From the NCBI RefSeq assembly GCF_000002995.4, contig NW_025062479.1, forward strand, positions 13,035,721 to 13,099,720: a stretch of DNA of 64,000 nucleotides, in the 5' to 3' direction. Shown here piece after piece: positions 21,000 to 39,700 of the stretch (its first letter is position 1; each line of letters opens with the position of its first letter). A program made the position numbers and the translations under genes. Under the pieces are notes generated by a model that did not search any database, was not told the origin of the DNA, and saw only the letters and a list, made by a program, of their open reading frames with translations. The DNA is from Brugia malayi (lineage: Eukaryota > Nematoda > Chromadorea > Rhabditida > Onchocercidae).

Positions 21000-23765
21000 C
21001 TGCAACAATAAAAAATTTAATAATCTTTTCTATTAATGATTTAACATACAAATTTTTACATAATAGCGTCTAGCATATATATATATATATATATGTCCCC
21101 TTTTACAAATACTGATATGCATAAGACGTACGCACGCGATTACACGTATATATTGCCTACAAGTACTGCAAGTGAAGAAATTTAATTATGCATAAAATGA
21201 TGACATTTCTGTTCACGTTATAAGATCATTTACATATATATATGCTCTTTTCCATTTTTTCTTTCTTATTCGTTATCGTTGAAAGAGAAGCTAAAACTTG
21301 ACGGATAAAAATTTGTGTCAACTAAGATATCACTAATGTAACTTGGAAATATAAGCATAAATTAGAAGAATTTGCTAGAAACGTATATGACATGAATAAA
21401 TGAAATATAAAACCAGAAAAACACACACTTAAATCCCTACAATCACTTATAACAAATTAGCAAGAAAAATAAGTATTCAAAATCTGAAATCTAGTCAACG
21501 GCAATTTTTTTTTGGATGATAATTCAAGTTAATTATTTGAAAAATAAAAACGAAAAACAGACAATTGCTTGAAACGGCACATCTAAATCAATACAAAATT
21601 GAAAATTTTTGTAAAATCATTTTATCAATATTTGATAAATTCAGTAGCGATGAAAAGTACAGGAAGCAATTTGTCAACAATGATATTAGTCGATATGCTC
21701 ATCAATTAATTGGTTAATTAATTATTCCACTACAAATATTTCAAGTTTATAGAAAAATATCACTTATTTGGATTAGTATTACTAAATTATATAGGATTAT
21801 TTACGACTATCCAGGCTGATTACCACTTACTATTACCAGACTGACCAGTTATTCTAGCCGAACCTATCATCTGGTCTATCATCCAATTGATTTGTTGGAT
21901 TTTTTCACATAAATGATAAATCTGCCTAAATATTATCTGTATATCAGATATTTCACCAGTTATCAGTTAATCAACTCGACCACAAGTAATAATTCCGAAG
22001 TTAACTCTTCGCTGAGTGCAAGAATGAATAATATTGCTATCATTTAATCCATAATTCTCTTATAATAAAAAGAGTAGTGGACAGCATAATGCAACTTCTA
22101 AGATCTCAGAGTGTGAAAATTCCATGAAGATTTGAAAGTAATATAAGAAAAACTCATAATCAATTAATAAACAAAGTAGAAGTTTAGTAGCACAATTTCA
22201 CTCAAATATCTATCAATTAACGCAACAAAATTTCAGTCTCATTTCAAAATTCATTAATAAATTAGTAGTTTATTATATAACACTCTTAAAATACAGCAAA
22301 TATTATATACTTGTAGTCATATCAAGATCCTTTATTTATTTATCAGATTAATTTTGAAATGATAAATCTATTACACTTATTAGTATAAATTTGAGATGTA
22401 GTTTTCTTGAACGAATTGCTTTAGTAAATTTCATTTCTAATCATTTACATTTTCGAATTTTAATTTAATTCGTATGCAATACAAATAATTCTCTATGCTA
22501 TTAATGGAGGAAGTCTAGAGATTTTATGTGAGAAATGGTTAGGAATATGAATAGCAAAAATGCACCACTAAACTAGCAAGGAAAAAAACTGAAATGAATG
22601 AAACAAAATCGAATGGGAATATTTGAATTGAATAATTTAAATAAAAACATTACTAATAGCATGGAATGAATATTCCTTACGAATATAAACAAAATAGGAA
22701 ATTATTCCATTCAATTGAAATATGTTGCTGTTAATGAAATGAACTTATTGTACATTTGTGTTTTAATCATTCATCTTTTTAGTTTTAATTTATTAAATGA
22801 ATGATTGCAGTTGAATGAGGACAAACGTAAATAATGCTGAAATTTTACATCATAAAAATAAAGTTTTGCAGTTTAAAACAATAGAATTAATAATAGAAAA
22901 TATAATTGAGCAAGCAAAATCAAAATGTTTTTTTTTTTTATGCACTATATATAAAAATGGAAGTAATTCATTTCATGCACGTCAACAATGAAAGAAATTG
23001 ATTAAAAGGCATCAAACTAGAATTAGTAAGCAAATACCAGCACAGATGTAATTAGTCATATAAAATTGTTTAATTCAAAAAAAAAAAGGCTGGATTGACC
23101 GATAAAATGCTAAATAATACAATCAATCCAATGCGAAACTGATCAGTTTGCATAAAAAAGAAGGCAGTAGAAACCATATCTGAGTGCAACCAAATTTATA
23201 TTTTTTTTTAAAATGTATTTCATCAATGTTTTCACTTTTTCGATTTATCGCCATAAATGACTAAAATATGCTTTATAGGTTAATGTAAAGTAATATAAAT
23301 ATAATCAGTGTATGAACCAATATACAATGATAATATGAGAGTTAAGCACTACGCTTGCTGGACGATATGGTACTAGTAATAGTAACCATGAAAGAAGTAC
23401 TGATTTAGCTGGATGTTAATAAACAACAAATAAAGTGTTAGTAAGTAATAAAATGATAATAAATCAAATAACAGTAAACTAATAAAAGCCAAAACAGTAT
23501 CACAGTGCAGAAAGATTAAAATTTTGGAAAGTACCAAATTTCTCTTCTAACCCAACAACTTTGCAAATGAAATGTCATCACTCTAATTTGTTCAAATATT
23601 TTTTACTTCATACATAAACAGAGAGTTTGACTGAAATAGATAGACAAATGGGTATAGATAAGGAAGCCAAAAACGACTATCCGATCAACTTGTCAATTAT
23701 CTCAAGTAATCAATCAATTTTCAGTTAAATATTGAAGTTAGTGTGATATTAGAAAAATGCGATTA
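21000..23765. other. Non-coding stretch 5' of ACK kinase; no gene seen
   Basis: Lies between the first ACK exon and the 3' end of the MBLAC1-like gene, both on the minus strand. It is AT-rich with no frame longer than background and includes an AT dinucleotide run near 21078-21094. It should contain the ACK promoter/5' UTR and the hydrolase 3' UTR. Confidence 0.6.
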
Positions 23766-25100
23766 TTATATGTTCTTCAGTTTATTTTTGAACATTTTAC
23801 CATGTCCAGGAATAATCCAATCTGCTTCTTTTAATATTATTTTACGGCTTTTCTGCTGCTCTTCCGGATATTTACTATTTTCTTTCCAGCTATCATCATC
23901 ATTTTCTTCTTCAAAAATATCACCTAGAAATGTCAATTTTTTGAAAAGTAATTTTTTTTTCTTCCCCTAACAAACCATGTTTCTTTAACAATTTCTCATC
24001 ATAGTAAGAATGAAAATGGATTACAAACCTACAATAGCAACTGTTCCATATTCGGTATCTAACACTATAATACTACGATCAGTATGCCCAGGAGTTGGTC
24101 TTATCTTCACAAAATCATCTAATGTCCAAATACCCTGCAAAATAATAAATCATATTTTGCACACAATAGAGAAATATGAAATTCGATTAATAAGTGCCCT
24201 CCATTCTATCAACCATTTTTTTACGTAAATTTTTTGAACGAAATGATTTATATAGTAATGGGATGCTAATATAAGGAAGAAATTTTTCGCAAAAAAAAGT
24301 GATATCACAAGGAGACATTATTTGTTGTCATCTCATCGTGGAGCAGTATATCATCACTGATGCGAGAGTATGCGATATCAAATGAAAATACATAATATAT
24401 TTGAAAAATAACAAAACAGAATAATCAACTGCACCGTACAAACTTCATAAATACCATCTTTGGCCATATCATCACCCATATAAATTTTAGCTTGCTGGAA
24501 GAGTGATAAATTACCGCAGTGATCACTGTGTCCATGAGTTATTATCAGATCGGTAATATCATCACAATTTAACGAATATTTTGAAAGTGCTGCAAAAATT
24601 CATTCCAATTATATAATAATTTACTTGTATGTTCGTAAATGATTTCAAAAATGCAAGATTTTCAAAATTGCCTATAATTAATGGTCAAAATTGTCAATGG
24701 CCATTTGACACTGGTTATTCGGTATTGCTTCAAATGGTAAATATATGAGATGCTAAGTGGAAAATGATGACGTATTTTTTTGCTGTAGGATATTTCTCAT
24801 AATTATTAATATATATGAAACTCTTCCATTTCTAATTTGAAGTTTTTCAGTATCGGCAAAAATTTTCAAAAACATATGATTCAAATATAATTTTCAAGAA
24901 AAGAGAAAAGAAAGAATGATAAGTGTCAATAAACCTTGGATAATTTGTGTACCATTCCATGGATCACCACAATCCACCAAAATTTTCCTTTTTTCGGTTA
25001 AAATTAGTGCTACAGTACCGGACGCTTCTGAACAATCGTTCCTTCTTACCTGTTTACAGTAACCATCCAGCAATACATAAACTTTAGGATATTTCTCCAT
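23766..25100 (-). CDS. MBLAC1-like metallo-beta-lactamase-fold hydrolase
   Basis: Four exons (5' to 3'): 24935-25100, 24444-24589, 24029-24134, 23766-23923, giving 191 residues and a TAA. The metal ligands of the fold are all visible: HGHSDH (74-79), the TPGHTD histidine (H121), the aspartate of GDIF (D141) and IPGHG (H180). Shortness, a single domain and no signal peptide fit MBLAC1 (C. elegans SWIP-10 carries a homologous domain in a larger protein) rather than glyoxalase II, RNase Z or CPSF73. Human MBLAC1 has been linked to histone pre-mRNA 3' processing; the substrate here is unknown. The chosen ATG at 25100 is the first in frame, and an upstream ATG closes after four codons. It is divergent from MRPS28 with about 400 bp between start codons. 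The acidic insert between GDIF and IPGHG is the most variable part. Confidence 0.85.
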
Positions 25101-25507
25101 TATATCGTATCTTCCATGAAAAAATAAATAAATAAAAACAATAAATATAATAAGAAATTTAGAGAACTGAAATTTAACGTTTCGTCATAGTAAGCCCGGA
25201 ATAGCATGTGTTAAAATTTGAATCGTTGATTATTTGTTTTGAGTGATTGTAGGTGCGAAATTGAGCTAAAAGTTGGGTTTCTTACTAGTAGGGGGTTTTG
25301 GTGAACTTTGGCCGCTGTACGAGGTTAGAATTATGTTGGTAAAGAAATGTTGATGACTTTTGATCATTATCAGAAATTGAGTTGTTTTTGCTGTTGAATA
25401 GATAATATTTTTTAATGGAGATCGTATCTGATTCTTTTTTTTTGTTGTTGGATAGGTATTATTGATATTTGATCATTTTTGTATATTTAGTCTTGAAGTG
25501 GAAATAA
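25101..25507. promoter_or_regulatory. Short divergent promoter region, MBLAC1-like / MRPS28
   Basis: The 407 bp between the two start codons must carry promoters for both genes. A good acceptor (gtatatttag, ending 25490) sits 17 nt before the MRPS28 ATG and is a likely SL trans-splice site. Part of the stretch (about 25180-25330) is less AT-rich than its surroundings. No specific factor site is claimed. Confidence 0.5.
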
Positions 25508-27241
25508 ATGTTTTCGATGCAAGTTCGTTTCTTGCAATCCTTTAATTCTTTGAAAAGGATTGGGTGTTGGAGGGACAGTAGTGGTACCTCAAGTAGTCAG
25601 GCGATACCTTCCACATCATCATCATCAATTCTCTCCGACGAACAACAACAATACAAGGGAAAGATAATGAATGAAAATGAAATCAAAGAGGTTCATTTAT
25701 TTGCTATCTCGGATTTTTTAATAGTTTCTACGTAGTTGATTATACGTCAGAAATATTTTTTCTGATAAATATTTTCTTACCGTTTTTGTAAAAATAACCT
25801 AATTACTGACATATATATTATCTGTACTGTTTTGGTTGGATCTTTGTTATTTTCATTGTTTGGTCGTAATTTTAATACTTCTTTTTACGACACTATAAAG
25901 AGCGGTATACTTTGCGTATATGAGTATTCACCTTACAAACCGTCTCCTTCTTTAAAAGGACTTTCATGCCCTTTAATATATATTAGTTTGTATATAATGT
26001 CTCCAGATTGATTTTTTACAATGTTAAGGAATTTTTTCTTAGCTTTAGTGCAATTTCTAATCTTTCGAGAATATATTTTAAACTTCTCTTTCTATAACTC
26101 TTTATTTCAGGATCGCAAACGTTTCGCAGAATTATTTCGATGTTCCAAATTTGTACAGCTTGGTGATTTTGAAGGACGAATAGTTATAGGTGAAATTGTG
26201 CGCCGAATCGCGGATGATTTATACATCGATATAGGACTAAAATTCAACACCGTATGTAAAGCACCAGTGATGAAAAATGAGTTAGTTACTTGTTTAATGC
26301 TTTAATTCCTGATTATCTTCAGATTCATGTCAATATTCTTGGTGAAATGAAAAAATATCTCATTATTGTCAATATTTTTCTTCCGTTGCAATATTTTACT
26401 TCTCTCCACAAAATCTAAAAATTTTAGATCTGATCTATTTTCTCCCAATCTTTTATAAATAACGATTAAAAACAAGTGCAAGGCACATTAACTCATATGC
26501 ATGAAATTCCTATCCAACCAGAAATTTTCTTTCAAGATTGCAGTAGTTTGGAATTTTAGTGAGATAATGGAACTAATTAGTTTGGGACGATGTTTGAGAG
26601 GATCACTTTCAATACTACTATTTTATGCGATGAACTGCAAAATTTTAGCCATTCTCTATTTTATTTTCTTATATAGCAAAACATGTATTTAATTAAATAG
26701 CAATTTAAATTATGTGTTTCAGAAGTTACAAAATAGGAGCAAAAGTTCTTCTTCGCTTGCATGATCCCGAACTTTCTGAGTTATTTTTGGGTTCTACAAA
26801 GGAGTTAACGCTATTAGAAGCAGATGCAACTCTTCTGGGTCTGTATCGCCCACGTTCGGATGAATCGATAAAAACTTCTTTCCTTGAAAGCATGGAAAAA
26901 GAAGGTATCGTTATTTGCTTTTTTTTTTTTTTTTTTTAATTCGAATTACTGTCTGTTGCTACAAAATATGTTTTGCTTTTGCTCAATATCTTCGGACTCG
27001 TAATACAGTTGGAATGTTTCTTATAACAGGTCAATGTCCCTCAGATTATTGGGAAGTTTTTTTCCGTTGATAATATTTAGAATTTTATTTTGAACATCTA
27101 AGCAATAAATTTTGACAAAACTTAGTTCAGCTAAAAATAGTTATGTATCTTGAAAAAAAAAAACTCTACAATTCACAGCAATTAATTTTAGTGACGAAAA
27201 CTGGGACTTCGGCGTCGAAAGCTAATACTGATGAATCGTAA
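25508..27241 (+). CDS. mrps-28: Mitochondrial small-subunit ribosomal protein S28 (bS1m)
   Basis: Exons: 25508-25690, 26111-26280, 26723-26904, 27192-27241; phases agree and end in TAA, giving 194 residues (the family is about 190). The N-terminus has Arg/Ser/Phe and no acidic residues over the first 20 residues, as expected of a mitochondrial presequence, then a Ser-rich linker. The conserved S1-like core follows: FAELFRCSKFVQLGDFEGRI, then VIGEIV, DDLYIDIGLKF, VCKAP, SYKIGAKVLLRL, DPELSELFLGS and LLEADATLLGLY. This order is characteristic of MRPS28, a structural component of the mitoribosome small subunit. The last exon is tiny (16 codons including stop) and rests on a ttttag acceptor plus phase; its end is less certain than the core. 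Confidence 0.9.
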
Positions 27242-28681
27242 TTAAAAGAATTTGTTGAAAATGTTAACAAGATGTGAACTGACTCCTGTTAGGAAATGAA
27301 ATTTGAAGAGGGTAGGCATGTTCATGGGGCTGAAGTTCTTGAGTTGGAGAAAAAGCTGTTCTTGGTTTTGCATGTAATACGATCAGATTAAGTCAGTTAA
27401 AAGATGTTTACAGTACCCATTATTTTAGTTTTATTATTTTTTCAAAAACTCTTGTGTTTGATGTTAAACAATTACGCTTTTTTGTATGGTATGAATTTGC
27501 TTCCATCTCTTTTTTGCTTCCATCTTTCTTTGTGGTTTCGAAATCCCATTATATATATGTATGCGTAATCATTTTGTGTTTACTTTGCTGGCATTAAATT
27601 TTATATTCATGCAACATCCGATTGTTGTTTCCCCATCAGTTTGATTAATTAGCAATTTTATATTATATAGTCAATAGCCATGCTACCTTAGCTATTTCTA
27701 AATCAGATCTCAAACACAGCAAAAATGAAAGCCTTAATGGATCAAGTTAATTTTCATTAAATATTTAGTTTGTTGTATTGTATTGTGAAAAATTTTCCGT
27801 TGTTTGTCAAAGTTTGGAACTGTTATTTTCTACTTGACTTGGACATGGAATTTCTCCTTCGTACATGTCATATTTTTATTCATATTAAAACAGAAATTAG
27901 TGTAAGTGCAGCTGTTAGGCTCTTGTAAGCAGGTGATCTAGTTAATGTAAAACTGTTGGAAGTATTTTTTCGCGGTAATAGTTGGACAAACCATCTTACA
28001 ATAATTATTTAAGATAAAGAAAGATGATTTAGGTGGTGAAAATATGGTTAACTTAATTGATGTAATTCCTCAATTTTTTCGATATCATTTTTATATTTTG
28101 TGAGAAATCCGCCAAAACATTTAACGAGTTTTAATATCATTTGCCTGGTTCGTATTCTGTCATTTGATTGTTTGATATTTCTTTATAATGCGAAGTTCTA
28201 TATACTGAATAAATATTTTATTTGAAGTAATGCATAAATATTTTCCAGTTCACATTCATAATTCTTTAATATTTTCCCAATGTTTTGATCAAGTTTTGTT
28301 CTTGATTTACGTGAATTTACTGGAGGAGTACTTGTGTTCCATCATAATGCTATCTATTTAATGATTGTTTCTTTATGGGATACTTCTAACGAAGACGCGA
28401 CACTCAAAATTCTTCCACGTTTTGATAACCTAGCGTTCAAAGACCAGGTAGTTGTGTAGTTGCGTCTTCTAGGAGGCATATAAGCAGCTGAGTTGAACTA
28501 TTTATGATAGTGTCGAACACGTTTTGTTGTACTTCCGAGAATGATATCATGGCTTTTCTACTGTTAAGTCGTTTCTTTAATGATAATGATGTTAGGTTTT
28601 TATATCTAAACGTAATTTTGCGCAAAATTAGTGTCACGCTTTTTTTTCTTTTTTTGTTTTTATCCGCTTTTATTTTAGAAA
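27242..28681. other. Intergenic, MRPS28 to PFK; no gene seen
   Basis: AT-rich with no supported coding frame. It ends in a strong pyrimidine tract and acceptor (tattttag, ending 28678) three bases before the PFK ATG, the expected position of an SL trans-splice site. MRPS28 and PFK are on the same strand, but 1.4 kb separates them and I cannot tell whether they are co-transcribed. Confidence 0.55.
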
Positions 28682-34134
<5,453 letters not shown>

Positions 34135-36772
34135 ACATTTTGGCATATTAATTTTTCTCTTTTATTTGTAAAAACTTTTATTAATTATCGTGTTTAGCTT
34201 GAATCTTCTATTGCTTTTCATTCTTCCAATATTATTTGGCGGTATCTATTTGTACTTATTATTGATATGTTTATCCCATATTAATGGTAGACTTTCAAAT
34301 GACTGGAAATGAGCAAAAAAAATGAGCACAAGTGAACATAATTGAAGCGAGATCATAATTGAAAAATGAGTTTTTTTTTCTTTTAAATATGAAAACCTCC
34401 CACAAGCATTTCTAGAATTCCTTGATATTAGCTTGAATCTTCTATTGCTTTTCATCCTTCCAATATTATTTGACAGTATCTATTTGTACTTATTTATTTA
34501 TTTATCCCTTTTCGATTTATAATTTAGTAGAAGTTTGTTTTTCATTAACCTTAATTGCCATTAGCATTTGTCTTTGTTAGCAGTTATTCATGCAGAAAAT
34601 CTTATTTCGCTACCTTGTATTATTTTATTGTAGTATTTTTCATAAAGTTTGAGAGTTATTTGCCAACCATTTACAAAGATTTCTTTGTTGTTGTATGGTA
34701 TGTTTTGCTTTTAGCAAAAAAGAAAACTACGGAGTGGAGCGTATGACGTTAGTATGTACTAAAATGAGATGAGATTGGCTTAGCAGTTCATAACAGTTGC
34801 TGAAAACAATATATCGAAATTTTCCCCGAGAAAGAATAGAAAGATAAATTTTTCAATTCATCAGTCCTTATCTAATGATTTCACGTGATTGCAGCAATGA
34901 ATTGATACAAAGAAATAATACGCCTGGTACTGATAAAACAACACAACTGTAATTAAGAAAGACATCCCAAGGAAGATATTTCTTATTTTTACATAAGACG
35001 GATTTATAAAATGAACAAAATTTAAAATTTTCCCACATTACCATATTTTCTTTTCCAATATAGATTTATTGCATACCCATTCCATTAGATTCTGACTACA
35101 AATACAATTAGATCGAAATAAATGTATGGATAGGATTCCGATTTTTAGACTTAAAGTGCTTCTCTATCTCATTTCTATAAATTCAAATGTATATACGTTA
35201 TTCTTAGAACGAGGAATGACTAATATTCCTAGAAAAGATTATTCATTATCATATTTCTAAATATTCCAAAATTGGTTATGCTAGTAACTAGCAGTGAGTG
35301 AAATTATTTCTCCTGTTTTATGTATAGTTAAGTATGTATCAAATTATAAATAAGATGAAAAGTTACATCTTTTTTCCTTTTTACTTCAAAAATAGTTTGT
35401 GTGTGGAAATTAATTTATCAAAATAAATAGCTCCAGCTTACTATATATTGCTGACAAAGTGTCAAAGTAAAAACCCCATTAACATCTCATTCTGTTATGC
35501 TATTAAAATTATGACAACTACTGTAAAATAATCGATTTTTTCATATTATTACTTTGTGTGTTCCAGAAGGAATAATCATTTATCAGCTTTGATATTATCA
35601 CTTTGATCTATGGCCTACCTTCATAATCATAGGAAAAACTTGATCCTAGTACTAAATAATCATATAAAGTAATGCATTCCTCGAATTCACTGGGAATAAC
35701 AAATGAAGCGAGGGGCGGGAGAGTACGAGACATAATTATCACTGTGGAACACGGACATACACATCTACACATGTTAGATACTAAGGGATATGAAGAGACA
35801 TGAACACATGTCCAGACGTAGAAATGTAGCCAGATACATCCAGGAAAGTTTAAAATCGACCGCTCGAGGCGTCAATGTTACGTTGTTTGTTGTTCATCTG
35901 CTTCATTCTCTTTTCCCCCCCTCTCCCTCCCCCCATTCTCTCTCTTTTTCTCTCACAAGCGGTAAATTTCCGATATTTCTTTTTACTATTCATTTCCTTA
36001 CCATGTTTATCTTACGCATGCATAGACACGTAAAACCACGGCATTTTACATTTAATGGAAATCAAGTTACTAAGTTTGATTTCCTTTTTTTTTTGTATAA
36101 CTGCCTTAGCTTTACGTTTATTCCGTCATTACATATAAAATACATCCTTGTGTTACGTATACTTGTGTTATTACGTACATTCTTTTATAATATTTACCTT
36201 TCATTACATGTTCTTCTAAGTTGTATAGTTTTTTATTGTTGCTAATGATTTTTTTTTGTGTTTTTTTTTTTTGGTTGCTAATTTCACAGTGTCTATCAGA
36301 TTGTTGGGACATTTATAAATTTTGAGTTATTTGTTAGTTCGTTACTTCATCCAAAACTTGTTTCATGTCAGATGGAAGTGCACATGTCATTACTGCAAAT
36401 AAACAGACGACATAAGTTATACACAGTAAATGAAATGTATAGCTTTCTCGTTTTAATCGAGAATTAATTATAAGCTTAGATATGAAATGAATGGAAAACA
36501 GACATTAACAGTTGATAGTAAGACGTAAAATTATCTAATGATTTCAACCTTAAAAAATTCGTTTAATAAAAAGATTTGCTGTTTCAGTTCCTTTAATAAA
36601 TCATTTCTAAAAACTCATGCTGAAATTTGTAATACTCCAAAGGTTTATATGTATATTGCAATACGTATAATATCCTGTAAAATGTTTGTTACAATATTTC
36701 TGCTAATCTAATCAAAGATTTATTTATACAGTCACTATCCTTCGAACATTTTTACGTGGAATACAAAAGAAA
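34135..36772. other. Intergenic, PFK to PGK; repeats, no supported gene
   Basis: Contains a duplicated segment near the PFK 3' end (listed separately) and a C/T-rich tract at 35905-35957, unusual for this AT-rich DNA. The longest open frame of the window (35790-36245, 151 codons) is here, but it is a hydrophobic translation of T-rich sequence with no family signature. An acceptor-like ttatacag ending at 36731 precedes the PGK ATG by 41 nt and may be the SL trans-splice site. Confidence 0.55.
34194..34508 (+). repeat. Direct duplication of about 80 bp, 3' of PFK
   Basis: The segment 34194-34275 (starting ttagcttgaatcttctattg) recurs at 34428-34508, offset 234 bp, with only a few substitutions (for example ttcttcc/ccttcc and ggcggt/gacagt) and divergence at the end. 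Both copies lie just after the PFK stop codon, probably in its 3' UTR or flank. Confidence 0.85.
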
Positions 36773-39700
36773 ATGACGCTGAATAAATTATCGATCGATA
36801 AAGTGGATGTGAAAGATAAAAGGGTCCTGATTCGGGTCGATTTTAATGTACCATTGAAAGATGGCAAAATTACGAACAACCAACGTATTACAGCTGCTCT
36901 TCCAACGATTAAAGTAAGTGTATCGTAGTAGTTTTCTGATTATTATTAATACTACCTTTTTCCAGATAATGATCCATCAGTATATTATATATCTGTCGTG
37001 AAAGACGAAATATTTAAATTATTATATCCAAAACTAACAAATTCCTCTTATCTAATTCCTTTTCCTCGCACAACAAAAACCCTTTGTTAGCAAACCCTTC
37101 GTTAGCAAAACCCTTTATTAGCAGTCTTTGTTTCATATCATTTAAATGTCCTCCTCTGCCGAATATATGGTCAGTTCAGTTCTGTATATAAACTAATCCT
37201 GTTAACAATCTTCTTTGTTCATCCATGAGAAATCCTCCCATCTAATCTCCATTCGTTAAATCAGTCTTATATATAACCCAACCAATCCTTCCATAACCAT
37301 CATTTGCTTTATGTTTTGGGATGCGTCTAATACTTTATAATTTTGTGTTATTTCACCATTTTTATATTATTGCATTTTTTATAGTTTACGCGTTTGTTAA
37401 ACGGTGTAGCATCCGTACGATATGTATAAAGCGCTATTATTGCTTCATGTTAAATAAGGTTTAATTACCCAAGTTTGAGGTTTCACGACAATATCAATGT
37501 ATTTGCATTTTTCCATTTTTTTCTTTATTTTTTGCAGAATGTTTTTGATGTAAAATTTGATTTCATCAATGAATATTTAAAAATGAAACATACAGGAGGA
37601 AGTATTTTAAATAAAAATTATCACGAACTTTTCCTCAAAAATCTCACTGTGATTGCAGCATGCACTCGATCATGGCGCAAAAGCAGTCATATTAATGTCA
37701 CATTTGGGACGTCCAGATGGGATGAGAAAGATGGAATTCACATTGGAACCGGTTGCAGCAGAACTAAAAGCTGTTCTGGGCAAGTAAGCAGTAATACTTT
37801 TAAAAATTTACGTCTGATAGCTATTCACTGAAGAAAATAGCAGTGAAAAAAAACAACACTTCTTTCTTGTTATTGGTTTCAATTATACTAAAAAAGGAAA
37901 ATCGGTTTTTCGAAGTAGAGTGAAAAGTAGTTTTGATATTTCCTGCAGGAATGTCACATTCGTGCATGATTGTGTTGGGCCAGAAGCCGAAAAAGCTACA
38001 GCTGATCCTGCTCCCGGCAGTGTTATTTTGCTTGAAAATCTTCGATTTTATTTGGAAGAAGAAGGAAAAGGTGTTAATGAAAAGGGCGAAAAAGTATGGT
38101 TATTTGAAATGAAATTGTCCGGAAAATATGAAGATTTTGCTGTTACGATTTTTTAAAATGAATTATTTGGGTTAATCGATCATTCAATACATTGAATTTC
38201 CCACTAATTTAAACTATACACTACTGAAGAAAAAATTCGATTTATAAATCGTTTCGCTTAATCCAACAATTTGAGTAAGAGCAACGAACTGTATGGGTTA
38301 TTCAGTTATATTTTCTGAATTTTGAGAATTAGTTATTTGGGTATGTTGAAATCGGTAGAGTGTAGTATTGTTATTTGAAAATAATTCACTTGATGTTACC
38401 ATCGCTTCAATAAATCGTTCATTATTTAATTTTAGGTCAAGGCATCACAAGCTGATATCGACAAGTTTCGTGCATCTCTGACAAAACATGGCGATGTTTA
38501 TGTGAATGATGCATTTGGTACAGCTCATCGCGCGCACAGGTTAATCTGGCTTTGCTTTATTGTGTATGTATGAAATAAGTTTCTTTGTAATTCATACGAA
38601 TGCATTTCTTCTTATCAATGGTATATATGCTTATCTTCCAAGCACTTTTTATGCTTGAAAAGGTACACAAAATTAGCTTTTTAGTCATTTGTTTCAAGTT
38701 ATGCATCAATCTTATTTTCTATCAAATTACAGTCTTATATAAGTGTTTTTGTTAAAGTTTGATGGGAAAAGTATGATTGTTAGATATGTTGTTCATTTCC
38801 TTTTAGACAGCTAAATTTTCTGTTGCAATAGCTTTTCGTTGTTTTCAGCTCTATGGTTGGAGTCAAATTGGACAAACGTGCCACCGGTTTCTTGATGAAG
38901 AAAGAGTTAGATTATTTTGCAAAAGCTCTGGATAATCCTGTTCCACCATTCCTCGCAATTTTGGGTGGTGCTAAAGTAGCAGATAAGATTCAGCTTATTC
39001 GCAATCTTTTAGATAAAGTAATGTCCAAGTACTTTTCCTGACAGAAATTATTTGTGTAGATTGCTTTTAAGTGAAAAGATGATGGAACAGTTTTATGGTT
39101 TTTATTTTCTAGTTTTATATTTTTAATGTTCGGATGTAGGATGATTGAATGTCCCCCCTTTATGCTGAAAATGACGAAAATAAGCGTCCGATATCTTTGT
39201 TGCTCGATCAAATTTTCTCTTAATTTTCAGTGAAATGTTTTCGGCTTCATGTGATAAAAAATGGTCATTTATTTGATGTTTTTAATTGTTATGGCATAAG
39301 TCGGAACTTATGAATTGTTTTTTGTTGATAAGTTTTGAGAAAAATTAAGTTAACATAGATGTGTTTAATTTAAAGCAGTCATCTTCATGTTGTTTGGACA
39401 GGTAAGCGAAATGATTATTGGTGGTGGCATGGCCTACACGTTTTTGAATGTTATTAATAACATCAATATCGGAAAATCACTTTTTGACACAGAGGTAAAT
39501 ATTTATTCAGTTAATTTACTCCGTAGGCAATAAAGATATTCCTTGTTGTTTACAGAATAAATTAATTTCGTAATGACTACTATACTTAACTTTTACTTAG
39601 AATTATATATAATTAAACTTGTTATTATAGATATGGAATAATTTTTATTTGTAGTATCATACTAGTACAGTAAGTAGATATAATTAGTGTAATATAGGTA

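Noticed and set aside
35790..36245. Longest open frame in the window (151 codons, +)
   Set aside because: Translation is Phe/Leu/Ile/Ser-rich because the DNA is T- and C-rich. No family motif, no splice or SL context, and it lies in a repeat-bearing gap.
37458..37570. Calling the PGK-intron SL1 copy a functional SL RNA gene
   Set aside because: The sequence after the leader does not resemble a nematode SL RNA body and lacks a recognisable Sm site; only the leader is certain.
37475..37831. 118-codon frame starting inside the SL1 copy and running into PGK exon 2
   Set aside because: It reads the PGK exon in the wrong frame and crosses a clear intron acceptor; only the first part is intron sequence with no homology.
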